From: Portunus trituberculatus
Taxonomy: Eukaryota; Arthropoda; Malacostraca; Decapoda; Portunidae
Length of the DNA stretch: 64,000 nt
Reading direction: 5' to 3'
Assembly: GCF_017591435.1 (NCBI RefSeq)
Contig: NC_059304.1
Coordinates: forward strand, 30,470,361-30,534,360
In this document: positions 11,281-24,411 of the stretch, one piece after another
How the letters are laid out: each line of letters begins with the position of its first letter
Position numbering within the stretch: position 1 is the first letter of the stretch
Notes under the pieces: model-generated
The model's input: the letters and a program-made list of their open reading frames with translations, nothing else
Databases searched by the model: none
What the model was told of the DNA's origin: nothing
Translations under genes and position numbers: made by a program

Positions 11281-12209
11281 CAGGCAACCCCCGCTTAATG
11301 AAGGTTCACACAACGAAATTTCACTACAACGAAGGTTTTATTTTACTACCGTCTGCTCGTTTAACGAACACCAAACTCGCTTTAAGAAAGTTTTATCCAG
11401 GTAATTTTTTCCAAGTTTTAAAGCACTGCCGTATCACGCAAGCCGACAGACTTTTGAATACACCAGCGCCTCTCATGAACAACACGCACACCACTCACTC
11501 CCCCTGTTCAAAACAATAGCAGCGTCACCAGCAGCTTGTCTTCTCTCACTCAACTTGCCACCAAAACGCCCTGCAGTGTCGCCTAGCGTTGCTAAGAAGA
11601 CCAGGAAGTCTCTTACTCTTGAAGTGAAGCTGGATATTATTCACGGACACGAGAGAGGGCAGAAAACTAACAGCATTGCTCGCCACCATCTTGACTCCAT
11701 CTACTGTCTCAACTATTTTCAAATCAACAGACTCTGTTCAGAAGGTTGGTGAGACCGTATCTTCCTTGAAAGCTAAAAGGACCACCTGAACTCGTAATTC
11801 TACAATGAATAAAATGGAAAGCCTTGTGGAAATGTGGTACATAAGTTTTGTATGTGATATAATGATACACCCTTTGTTTACATTTCACAGGTTGCCGGTT
11901 AGTGTCTTTTCCGCTCCACTCTCCCTTCCTTCATTAATTTAAGACCATCAACATTATAAAGTTACGTACATACATACATTAGTGTACATTATAATGTCTT
12001 AGATTAAACTGCCTAAATGTTTAATTTCATTATTTTTACTTTCATTAAACCTTTCACTGTACTATGATGCACTTTCGCTTTGTTTATTCTCAATGGAAGT
12101 TCAAGTCACGTGTTAAACTTTTTATAATTGGTTCGCTTCGCTTAACGAAGTTTTGCTTAACGAAGGGTTTTTAAGGAACGTAACCCCTTTGTTAAGCGGG
12201 GGTTGCTTG
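11281..12209 (+). mobile_element. Non-autonomous Tigger/pogo-like element
   Basis: The left end CAGGCAACCCCCGCTTAA is matched by the right end in reverse complement (CAAGCAACCCCCGCTTAA). Flanking TA dinucleotides at 11279-11280 and 12210-12211 are the target duplication. Repeats of CTTAACGAAG lie just inside the ends. The 929-base element keeps only the DNA-binding start of a transposase (separate entry), so it depends on a partner. Confidence 0.88.
11555..11809 (+). pseudogene. CENP-B/pogo-type helix-turn-helix remnant
   Basis: The frame KRPAVSPSVAKKTRKSLTLE, then VKLDIIHGHERGQKTNSIAR, breaks by one base near 11690 and continues as LTPSTVSTIFKS ... VSSLKAKRTT. This is the first DNA-binding domain of pogo-family transposases, which binds the terminal repeats. 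The DDE domain is absent. Confidence 0.75.
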
Positions 12210-13084
12210 TATGTGGTAATAGCATCAACAATACATAAATTTTTGTTCAGTGGAAATGCCTTGAAACCTATGTTCTGAACATTATGTCTGACATTAGATG
12301 TTTTAAGTGGATCTTCAATTTTAAAAATGACATCATTGTCAGTAAGTGCCGTATTCCTGATATCCAAGCAATCGATGGTCTGAAACCTTTGGCCAGATAA
12401 AATGAGAAGCAGACCTGCCACTTTTTTGGCTAACAGTGAAAGAGATAATTGATTGTTGTGTCCCCAAGTATCAAATGTACGTAAGAAAACATCAGGATCC
12501 CATGTAAAGTTATTCCTAGGTAATATGGAGTGTTATTTTGCTGCTGATTTCATAAACAAACAAACAAGCTCATTCTGACCAACAGGGATGCCATTGATTT
12601 TTGCCATTGCAGAAATAGCTGACCTAACGGCATTGAGGCTACTGTAACTGAACCCTGAACCATCTGCCTTCCCTGCTTTGAATAATATGAATAAATGGTC
12701 CAAGAGTTTGTTTACAAGGGGAGAAAATGATTAACTTGTTCTCGTAAACAAAACTCATTCCATGCTTTGATATGCCTCACATATGACTCAAGTGTTTTCT
12801 CATTCCAGGCTTTGAGTAAAAAGTCTGTAACCTTTGCCGAAATTCTTGACCTGCGGAAGGATTCCCTGAGAGAGACCAGACTGCTAACTGCAGTTTCCTG
12901 ACCGGATGGGCCCGTAGTGGGTCCTGAGGTAGATATAGGTGAGGTGCACCTTGGAGAAGGCGAAGGGCCTCTGCGAACCATGGTTGTGTTCTCCATAATG
13001 GTAGTAGGGCTAACATGGAAGCCTTTTTGTCTCTTAGCTTTTGAATACTGTTGAAAACAATCTAGCAGCACATTATAGAAATAG

Positions 13085-13510
13085 AAAACATGATCAATTC
13101 ACAATTTCAGCCAACCATGGAATCTGGTATGTGGCTTATGTTTTTCTGGTGTGAAATGTACTGAAATGATTGATGGTATGGGTAATTTCTGTCACAGATG
13201 AATATTTTTTAAGTTATGATTGTTTTTTAAAACCCAACAGTCTTTGGGGATTTATGAAAAATCAGGATTTTTGGGTGGAGCATTACATGAAGTAATGGGG
13301 ATTGCAAAAGAGGTCTGAAATCAACAAAAATCACATAAAACACTGAAAATGCTTTGATAGTGGCAGGTGGAGAGAGGGGGGAACAGCTGGTGGACACTGC
13401 GGCCCAGCTGTTGGATTGTTTACATCGAGCAGCATTGCCAACGCTACGCTTCTGGCTGTATCTGTTACATCACAGCTCACAAGAGATACTAAACCAAGCT
13501 CAAAACCAAG
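13085..13510 (+). repeat. Second copy of the fold-back repeat arm
   Basis: The start GATCAATTCACAATTTCAGC, then CAACCATGG, and blocks such as GAGGTCTGAAATCAACAAAA match the arms of the element at 5269-6632. Only one arm is present. It abuts the truncated 5' end of the DIRS recombinase. Confidence 0.7.
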
Positions 13511-13709
13511 CAATGTCATTGTCAAGTTCTGGCCAATGTGGGGCTGGGCAACGAATGTTAAGTTTACCTTTCCTTGCACACTTTATGCTGTTAGCCTTAA
13601 AGCCCTTGCTGCTGCTCTATTATCATGCTTCTTGACATAATATACCACTTGTAGTTTGTAGGAGATAGTGTAGCTGGATCGTTTTCCTACTGCTGTAAAG
13701 GTAGATGTG
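13511..13709. other. Short unassigned spacer
   Basis: It lies between the fold-back arm and the Tc1 element. Part of it may be Gypsy sequence, since Gypsy resumes right after the Tc1, but I cannot align it by eye. Confidence 0.3.
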
Positions 13710-13711
13710 TA

Positions 13712-15095
13712 CACTGCTGGTCAGAGTGGAAGACGCAGTACCTGTGACATCCTGTGAAGGAGATTAATGACACAGAAAATATGTTTCAATGAGGGTATTC
13801 ACCTAAACTAGTAATTGATAGGGTGTCCCTGTGCCTTCTTGACCTTTTGAGTCTCTTGGGAAGTGAATCACCCAGGTGGTGGAGATACTGAGCGTCAATA
13901 TTGTCCCTTATGTCCTGAATAGTGGCTTGGAGGCATGGGAAGGAGGAGGTATCTCTCTCCTTTAGCTTTAGTTTTATGTATGCCCAGAGATTTTTTATAG
14001 GGTTCAGGTCTAGCAAACTTGCGGGCCAAGATTTTAAAAAGCTGACATTGCAGAAATCAAACCAGTCAACAATTAACTTTGCCGTATGGTACGTGCACCA
14101 TCTTGCATGAAAATATCAGCATTGCACTTCTCCATACACTCATCTAACCCATCTAGAATTAGCTCAAAGTAGTTATTTTGGTTCATAGGCAAAAACACTA
14201 ATTCTTCAAGACCATAGTAAGAAAAACAACCCCACACAATCAAAGAATCTGGGTTTTAATGTGTGTTGTGTAGTGTGGATTGTGATGGTTACTACCGGGT
14301 CTGCAGTACACACGGTTTCTCTGGTTGTCTGTAATCTGAAAGCTTGCCTCATTTGACCAAGGTATCCTACACCGCTTACCTAAGTCCCAATCTTTGTGCT
14401 GAGACACAAACTGCTTGCCTACTGTTAAGGTATTCATGACTGAAGCAAGGTTTTGAAACTGCGCAGCAACTTCGTTATCCCATGTCGCCTTTCACATGTC
14501 TCCGCACACTCCTTTCACTCACCCCACCCAGCACAGAGAGTTACTGGCCTTAAGTTCCTTGCTGTGTATGCGATGGTTGGCCTCAAGCTGTCTTCGAATA
14601 ATGTTCAGAGTTCTCTGGCTCACACTGCACTTATGCCCTTCAGGCTTGTAAGGTGGTGGCGAAGTGTCTCTTCCTCCCTCACGATAAATTTTGGTCCAAT
14701 GTTGAACAGTTCTGAGAGCTATGCCAGTGTTTGCGGCAGTTTCTTGATTGACGTATTCTCCCTCACTAAGGCACAAATAACTGAGATTTGGGCCTTACTA
14801 ATTAGTTTCCTAGGTCCCATAATAGGTAGTAATAGGGCACAATGGTAAGCTCATGCATCCACAAAAAGGGACCATGAGGGGGGGTGAAAGAAAATTCTAA
14901 TGCAAGCACATGAATCACAGGCAAACTTTGACAAAGGAAACATATCATCTGCTTTGACTACTAGAGCTGCAGAGTTGTCAGATAGCGACATGCAGAGAAT
15001 CCCGCCGTATGTTTAGGAGTTAAGAAGGGATGAATGAAATTTGGTCAGAATGGAAGTTGTGGTCCCTTTCGTGCCTTCCACTCTGACCGGCAGTG
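13712..15095 (-). mobile_element. Tc1/mariner element
   Basis: The terminal repeats CACTGCTGGTCAGAGTGGAA (left) and CACTGCCGGTCAGAGTGGAA (reverse complement of right) are bordered by TA at 13710-13711 and 15096-15097. The 1384-base length is typical for Tc1. A broken transposase is read on the - strand. Confidence 0.9.
13786..14776 (-). pseudogene. Tc1-type transposase, broken
   Basis: The N-terminal part (14776-14519) has the paired-type helix-turn-helix (NQETAANTGIALRTVQHWTK and IIRRQLEANHRIHSKELK). The middle (14437-14240) keeps WSNEASFQI, where the usual Asp of WSDE is Asn. The C-terminal part (14016-13786) has LDLNPIKNLWAYIK, where the catalytic Glu of LNPIE is Lys. Frames are broken between the three parts. 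Tc1 transposases cut and paste at TA using a DDE triad; with two of its residues replaced this copy is inactive. Confidence 0.85.
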
Positions 15096-15107
15096 TATGT
15101 GTTTTGT

Positions 15108-15554
15108 TATGATCAGATTAAATATCAAGTCTTTCCCATTGGATGATGAGCATTCTCAGCATTCAAACTCTTGAAAGATAAACTTATGAGTGCTGGTCTG
15201 TACACAGTGGATGAGAGTCTTACATTTGTTGTGGAGTACGATGCCTTAGATGTTGCCATCTCAATCATCTTGAATAAAGGTGGTTGTCCAGTTGCTTTTA
15301 TGTCCAGTACACTCCAAGGTAGTGAACTGCATTACCCAGCAGCAAAAAAGGAAGTTGCTGCTATTATTAGAGCAGTGCGTAAATGGAGCCATTTCCTAGC
15401 TAGACGGCATTTCACATTGGTCATTGATCAGCACTCTGTAACGTTTATATTTGATAATAGAAGGTGAACTAAAATAAAGAATAGCAAAATACAAGAATGT
15501 ATGTTAGAGCTGGCATCATTTAGTTACACCATACAATATTATCCTGGTGAACAA
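15108..15554 (+). pseudogene. Gypsy RT-RNase H fragment
   Basis: FPLDDE, then (after a frameshift near 15155) LKDKLMSAGLYTVDESLTFV, then VEYDALDVAIS, ELHYPAAKKEVAAIIRAVRK and HFTLVIDQHSVTFIFD form the RNase H domain of Gypsy pol. FVVEYDA is the usual FVVECDAS site; the second acidic position is kept in KKEV. The piece ends at QYYPGEQN, the normal RNase H to integrase linker, where a TIR transposon interrupts it. Gypsy sequence resumes at 20439 with VVSDSD, then the integrase. A stop follows N-R-R near 15465. It belongs with the integrase piece at 21778-22454. Confidence 0.8.
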
Positions 15555-15783
15555 AATGAGGAGTCTCGTGCTGAAGTAGTGTAACCGCCACCCTGACCGT
15601 TTTTTGAGTTAGTACCAGTTCCTGGTAGATGGCAGCCTCGCACGCCATGTGACAACAAAGAAACACCCGATAGCCACCTCTGTGACCCCAAGGCAGAGGG
15701 TTTAGAGTCAGGTACCAACACACAATAAATGTGTGGAGGAGGTCTGAAATTTCAGAGTTGAAGTAGCTTATGAGCTACCATGA

Positions 15784-15838
15784 GCTAGCCAATGGGAGCG
15801 CGAGTTGCGGGAAAGCCATCGCTCAGCCAATCATAGCC
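15784..15838 (+). promoter_or_regulatory. Paired CCAAT boxes upstream of the transposon ORF
   Basis: GCCAATGGG (near 15788) and GCCAATCAT (near 15827) lie 120-165 bases before the ATG at 15951, in a GC-rich stretch. Two same-orientation CCAAT boxes at this spacing look like a promoter carried by the transposon. No TATA box is evident. Confidence 0.45.
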
Positions 15839-16319
15839 ACGTTACCATCCCGCTTCTTCAGTCAGGTGGCGCCATTCTTACAACACATGTTGCATCTCCC
15901 TGGGAACTCTCTCTGTTTTCAGCCATTTTTCTTGTGGATTTACCTGCCAAAATGAGTGACCAGAGTGGAGGGGAGGTGTCAGTGCTTATGGCGAGTAAGC
16001 GTAAATGGCCAGAGACGTGGAAAAAAAAGTGAGAAAGGCGAAGAGAAACCGAGATGAGTATGTGAGTCAGGGAGGGAAGGTTGTGGCGGCACGAATGGTT
16101 GGCTCAGATTTAAGTGCAAAAATAAGTGTTTTGCCAAGGTTGGTACTGATAATATTAACCCCTTCGTGCCGGATGTTAAAAAAGCCCGCCTGTTTGATAT
16201 ACAGGTGGTAGTGCCGAGCTGGAAACTCGTGCAAGCTTGTCATTCTTGTCGTCTTTGTGTATTATGCTGCTATTTTTTAGTCACTATATTGCCTTCGAAG
16301 AGGAAAGTGGACGCTTCTC

Positions 16320-16322
<3 letters not shown>

Positions 16323-16381
<59 letters not shown>
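16323..16381. repeat. (GA)n microsatellite
   Basis: About 58 bases of pure GA inside MITE 1. Confidence 0.95.
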
Positions 16382-16383
<2 letters not shown>

Positions 16384-16513
16384 TGACATTTGCTAATATT
16401 TTAGACACAAGCGGGACGCATGTAGCTTATCTTCGAGAGGAAGAGGGGAGGAGGGAAGGAGAGGGAAACGAAGGAGAGAGAGAGAGAGAGACTAGAAAAT
16501 TTGTTGTTTTGTA

Positions 16514-19691
<3,178 letters not shown>

Positions 19692-19808
19692 TGTGTGTGT
19701 GTGTGTGTGTGTGTTTTCACGAATGTTACAAGGCGGACGATGTAACTTATCTTCGAGAGGAGAGGGGATGGAGGAAGGGAAATGGGAGGGAGGAAAGGAA
19801 ATGGGGAG

Positions 19809-19900
<92 letters not shown>
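19692..19900. repeat. (TG)n and (GA)n microsatellites flanking LINE copy 4
   Basis: TG runs at 19692-19714, and GA for about 86 bases at 19814-19899. They belong to the host MITE. The intervening TAACTTATCTTCGAGAGG block repeats the block at 16425-16440. Confidence 0.9.
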
Positions 19901-19902
<2 letters not shown>

Positions 19903-20829
19903 GAACAGTCTATGCCATTGGGTAATTTTAGACACAAGGCGGGATGCATGTAGCTTATCTTTAGTGATTGGTGGAGACAAGGATGATGGGAGGAGCACTA
20001 GGATTTTAAGGACAGCATACGGCGTGTGTAGTTGGTATCCAACACACTATACGGGACAACTGAACTGAAGAAAGCTCAGAAAAGAAATATGACGCCTACG
20101 CAGGCGTCACCGTATTTGCTACTGGGGCTTCATGACGCCTACATAGGCATCATCGTATTGAAGGGGTTAAAGTGATATTTGATGCCTTTTGGGCCATGGA
20201 CAGTCATGATTATTAATAATTAGATTTTTCAAGATTTAGTTTCGAGTGATTTTTTTATTGTGAAAATGGCATTTTTCATCCCAATACACATTTCATGTGA
20301 AGGCTGGTTTTAAAAGCTTTCCATTGGTGTATAATACATTATGTTTTCATCCATTTTCGACCGCTTTAACTTTACAGGCGTTTTTCTCAAAACTATGTTA
20401 GTGGCGGTTACGCTCCTTAAGCACGAGACGCCTCAAATGTGGTTTCTGACAGTGACTAAAGCATTTTGTTTTTCTGTCTCATCTGTCACCTAGAAGAAGG
20501 TACACTTGTTAACCCTTTCCTTCCGGCAATCGTATATATATGATTGCATCAATGCGTCCGTAGCGACGGCGATCATACCCGTAATCAAGAATTTTCGCGC
20601 CTCAATTTTGAGCTCCAAGCACGGTTTCTCGAGTCAGATGGTGAGTGGAAGTGTCTGGCATGTTTCCACATGTAATGTTGTCACTATAGCTTTGGAAATT
20701 TAGCGCTAACTAAGCTATTTTCCCTTTCTCCGGGCGACACTTGGCAACCCCAGCGACCCGCCGGGTGGAAAGCACCGCGATAAGTGCGAAGAGACATCCT
20801 GATAAGAGCGAAGAATCTCAGATCATAAC

Positions 20830-21018
20830 ATGGAGCAGGACAGAACATATGTATTTAGCAGTGCTTCTGAGTTTGAAGACAGTGACAGTGAATATTTAGA
20901 AGAAGAAACTGAAGAAAGTGAAGTCATTAGTGAGGACTCGGAAAGTGAAAAAAAATATTACCTATCATTCTTTCATGTTAATTTTTTCATTATCTTCAAT
21001 TTTATAATAAAATGGTAA
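20830..21018 (+). pseudogene. Acidic ORF, probable piggyBac transposase N-terminus remnant
   Basis: The ATG at 20830 gives 62 residues, half of them Asp, Glu or Ser (SASEFEDSDSEYLEEETEES), then a hydrophobic run and a stop. piggyBac transposases start with such acidic low-complexity sequence, and the element has piggyBac-type ends, so this is likely the truncated start. No DDE or Cys-rich domain follows. Confidence 0.45.
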
Positions 21019-21028
21019 AAGGTAACTT

Positions 21029-21535
<507 letters not shown>

Positions 21536-21836
21536 TCATCGCCTCCGGCTGTTTCTGGAAGACGGATCACACAGCAGGAGGAGGAGGAATCCTTGATAAG
21601 GCATAAACTGAACTTTCAGAGGTCACATCGAGCTACAAAGTACATCATTGTATTCAGAATAACAAAGAGAAAATAATTATTAGTATTCAAACAGTTTTCT
21701 GACAATTTCTAGGTTTACCATTTTTAGCCGTCATAGCAAACAGGAAAATAGTTTAAGCGCTGGAAGGAAAGGGTTAAAGCAACTCAACCTATGGAGCACC
21801 TCAATGTTATTTCAAGGGACCTGTGCCATCTGTAAC

Positions 21837-22058
21837 TTTTTTTTTTCATACCATGTGGGCTTTTGACGGGAATTTATGGGCTAAAGGGGATACTTTTTGG
21901 GGTACCTCCTATCTCAAAGCTCACCCGCTAGGAAACCATTGCCCCGAGTGAGGAAACCTAACCTACACTCGGACCTTGGACAGGATTTGAACCCGTGCGC
22001 TTGGAGGTACAGTACATACCCCAAAGCACGCATGGTTCCACTGTACCACGGCGGCCCC
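21837..22058 (-). repeat. tRNA-derived SINE family A, full length
   Basis: The - strand starts GGGGCCGCCGTGGTACAGTG (A-box-like TGGTACAGTGG), has a B-box-like GGGTTCAAATCC about 50 bases later, then the family body and an A tail (T-run at 21837-21846). TGTAAC flanks both sides (21831-21836 and 22062-22067). The tRNA-like head implies an internal RNA polymerase III promoter. It inserted in the Gypsy integrase. Confidence 0.85.
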
Positions 22059-22455
22059 TATTGTAACACATACATGCTAAGCATTGTGGATGAGTAATCC
22101 TGTTTCTCTTTTGCCTTTCCTTGCCCAAATATGCATAGAAAAACAGTAATCAAATGATTAGAAACTATATTCACCCTCTGTGGAATGCCCAGCTTTATTC
22201 ACTCTGACCAAGGTTTATCTTTCATGTATCAAAAATTGAAGAGTTATTTATTTCAGAGGGGTATAGTAACTAGCTGGACAACTCCTTACGATCCTATTGG
22301 AAATGGCCAGATGGAGCACTATAATGGCATCATTGGGAAGGCAATTTGTCTAACACTTCAAACTCATTACATAGAGAGACAACACTGGGAGATGGTGCTT
22401 CTAGAGGTGTTGCTCTTGCAAAGATCACTTTTGTGTACTATAACAAATTGTTAAA

Positions 22456-22795
22456 TTAAATGAATACTTACCAAGTGTGAAGTTTGATCGTAATTTCACG
22501 AACAGTGTAACTGCGTCACTTAGGATTAAATGAGATGCCCGCATCACCTGACTTGGGATTAAATGAGATGCCCACGTCACCTGCCACGCACCAGTCATTT
22601 CAGAGAGTAGGTTTGAGGAAGCAGTGGTAAATAGTAATATATAGTAAATATCTACATAAATCATGTGGTGATTTCCACACTCAACACTGTGAGAGCAGCG
22701 GAAAGGGAAGGGGGACATTTAATCCAAAGTGACGCAGTTAAACTGTTCGTGAAATTACGATCAAACTTCACACTTGGTAAGTATTCGTTTAGTCT
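22456..22795 (-). repeat. DIRS-type terminal hairpin (element D)
   Basis: AATACTTACCAAGTGTGAAG, then TTTGATCGTAATTTCACGAA at the left, is matched in reverse complement at 22728-22795 for about 73 bases. The left arm continues GATTAAATGAGATGCCC-C-TCACCTG, which is duplicated in tandem (22524-22587). The same inner block, in opposite orientation, forms the leader of the DIRS gag at 51678, which is the inverted arrangement expected of DIRS terminal repeats. Confidence 0.75.
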
Positions 22796-23099
22796 TACAA
22801 TTTCACTTCACGATAGTTTAACTGCATCACAACGGGAGCTTTAGAGTGATTCATCAAACTTACAAAAGAAGTGTTTTGTATATATATATATATCTCGAAG
22901 CCATACATATTTATGGAGAGGTATACAACCTGAAACATGTATGCATGCATAAAACAAACATAGCATTCCCAAAGATTTGCTTTAATCAAGTAACTCAAGA
23001 ACAGAAAAACTGAAATACATTTGCTCAGAACAGTGCATAATCTTATACACACAACAAAGTAGATAAACCCGACAAAACCAAGAACTTAAGACATCACTG

Positions 23100-24159
23100 C
23101 TTTAGCAAACTGACAATGTTTGTTTAGAGGTCTCCTGTAATATTTTGCAAAAGTCAATTCATTGATCCAATCCACAGTGGACAAAATGGTGAACAGTGGG
23201 AGCTTTACTGGATGAAGCTGATCTGGTGGAATGAGGAGAAAAGATAGAGAGATCAATGCCAGCAGCTTTCATTATATCTTTAGTCCAACAACGTAAAGTG
23301 TCTCTTGATGCCAATTTTACGGGTGGTTTCATTGTTAGAAAAAATCTTTCGTTCTGTCAAGGTAGTGTAAACTAGTGGTGTGGACACATACTCATCTGTC
23401 TGGTACATATGCTTCAAAAACTAGTTCAGACACATTGTTACCTGGCCTAGATGTTTTGAGAGAGTCTCCTACTCAGAAAGAAATTCTAGAGTCTGAGATA
23501 CTCATGTTCCTGATGTCCATTAAGTGTAGTGCTTGACCCCATTGGCCTGATGTTAGTAGCATTAGTATAGTTAATTTTCTTGACAACTGAATGAGTAACA
23601 AGTCTTTATTCTGGCCCAGGCTCTTTAGTTGATCTAAAACCAATTCTGAATCCCAAATGGAATGAAGGTGAGCAAAGGATGGTTTCTCCTGGAAGACCGC
23701 TTTCATGAACCTGCTAACTAAGAGGTGCCTCCCTGCAGGCTGACCATTGATAAGAGCTACTGTTGAGATGGCTGACTGGAGAGTGTTCATAGAGCTATAA
23801 CCTCGGCCTTTCTCTTTCTTAAACTCTAAAAATAAGTAATCCAGCAAAACATTTACAGGTGGTGAAAATGAATTAATTTCCTTCCTGCAACAAATTGACA
23901 CCCATCTGTCAACATGTTTCCCATATTGTGCTTTTGTGCTCTTTCTCCATGAGTTAAGCAGAAATCCGGCAACCTCTGGCAAAAGGCCTTGATTTTGGAA
24001 GGATTTCCTGATAAGATCATTGCTACCAGGATTAACTTCTGGGCCTGTGGATGTATCAGGGAGGGATATTGTGGCAGGATCAATGAATGTCGAGGGAGCA
24101 AAAGAGGAGTGCCTACCAGCTGTTGAAGGGCCTTCAGGAACCATACTTGAGTTGGCCAA
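23100..24159 (-). pseudogene. DIRS tyrosine recombinase (element D)
   Basis: The 24159-23473 part has the Ser/Pro-rich start, RKSFQNQGLLPEVAGFLLNS and the core LLTSGQWGQALHLMDIRN, where the first catalytic Arg is Trp. The C-terminal part (about 23265-23100) reads GIDLSIFSPHSTRSASSSKA, so the His-x-x-Arg box is intact here but the frame is shifted. DIRS recombinases insert circular cDNA without target duplication. The Arg loss and frameshifts make this copy inactive. Confidence 0.8.
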
Positions 24160-24411
24160 AGAGGGAGAATTGTCATAACTGTTGCCCTGTCTTCCTGTAT
24201 CTTCTGCAGTACCCTGCCAATGATCCTGAAAGGTGGAAAGGCATATAACTCCCCATTAGCCTAATTGAGTGTAAACGCATTAATATGTGTAGCCTAAGGA
24301 TCTGGCTTCCAGGCAACATAAATGGGTAGCTGGGTATTGATTCTAGTGACAAAAAGGTCAATAATTGGTGTGTTTACCTATTTGTGATTACAGGGCCCGA
24401 GCCGTAGCTCT

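Larger units (their letters stand above)
10942..13071 (-). pseudogene. DIRS-like tyrosine recombinase (element E), interrupted
   Basis: Reading down from 13071 are an N-terminal segment with a Ser/Pro linker (13071-12712), a core with LILSGQRFQTIDCLDIRN (catalytic Arg, 12421-12122), and the C-terminal box SVRSASTSKA with GWRRKSTFTKHYNK (11313-10942). DIRS recombinases circularise and integrate the cDNA using Arg, His-x-x-Arg and Tyr. Here the His position is Tyr (TYSVRS), while the final Tyr is kept. A stop and frameshift lie near 12530. A Tigger-like element (11281-12209) splits the core between DAITTY and LQLTEKLR, and the frame rejoins exactly across its TA duplication. No RT or gag of this element is present. 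Confidence 0.8.

Noticed and set aside
15558..15760. Possible LTR or tRNA gene in the region after Gypsy RNase H
   Set aside because: The ends pair as inverted repeats with 20401-20434 and AAAT flanks, which fits a DNA transposon better; no tRNA cloverleaf is seen.
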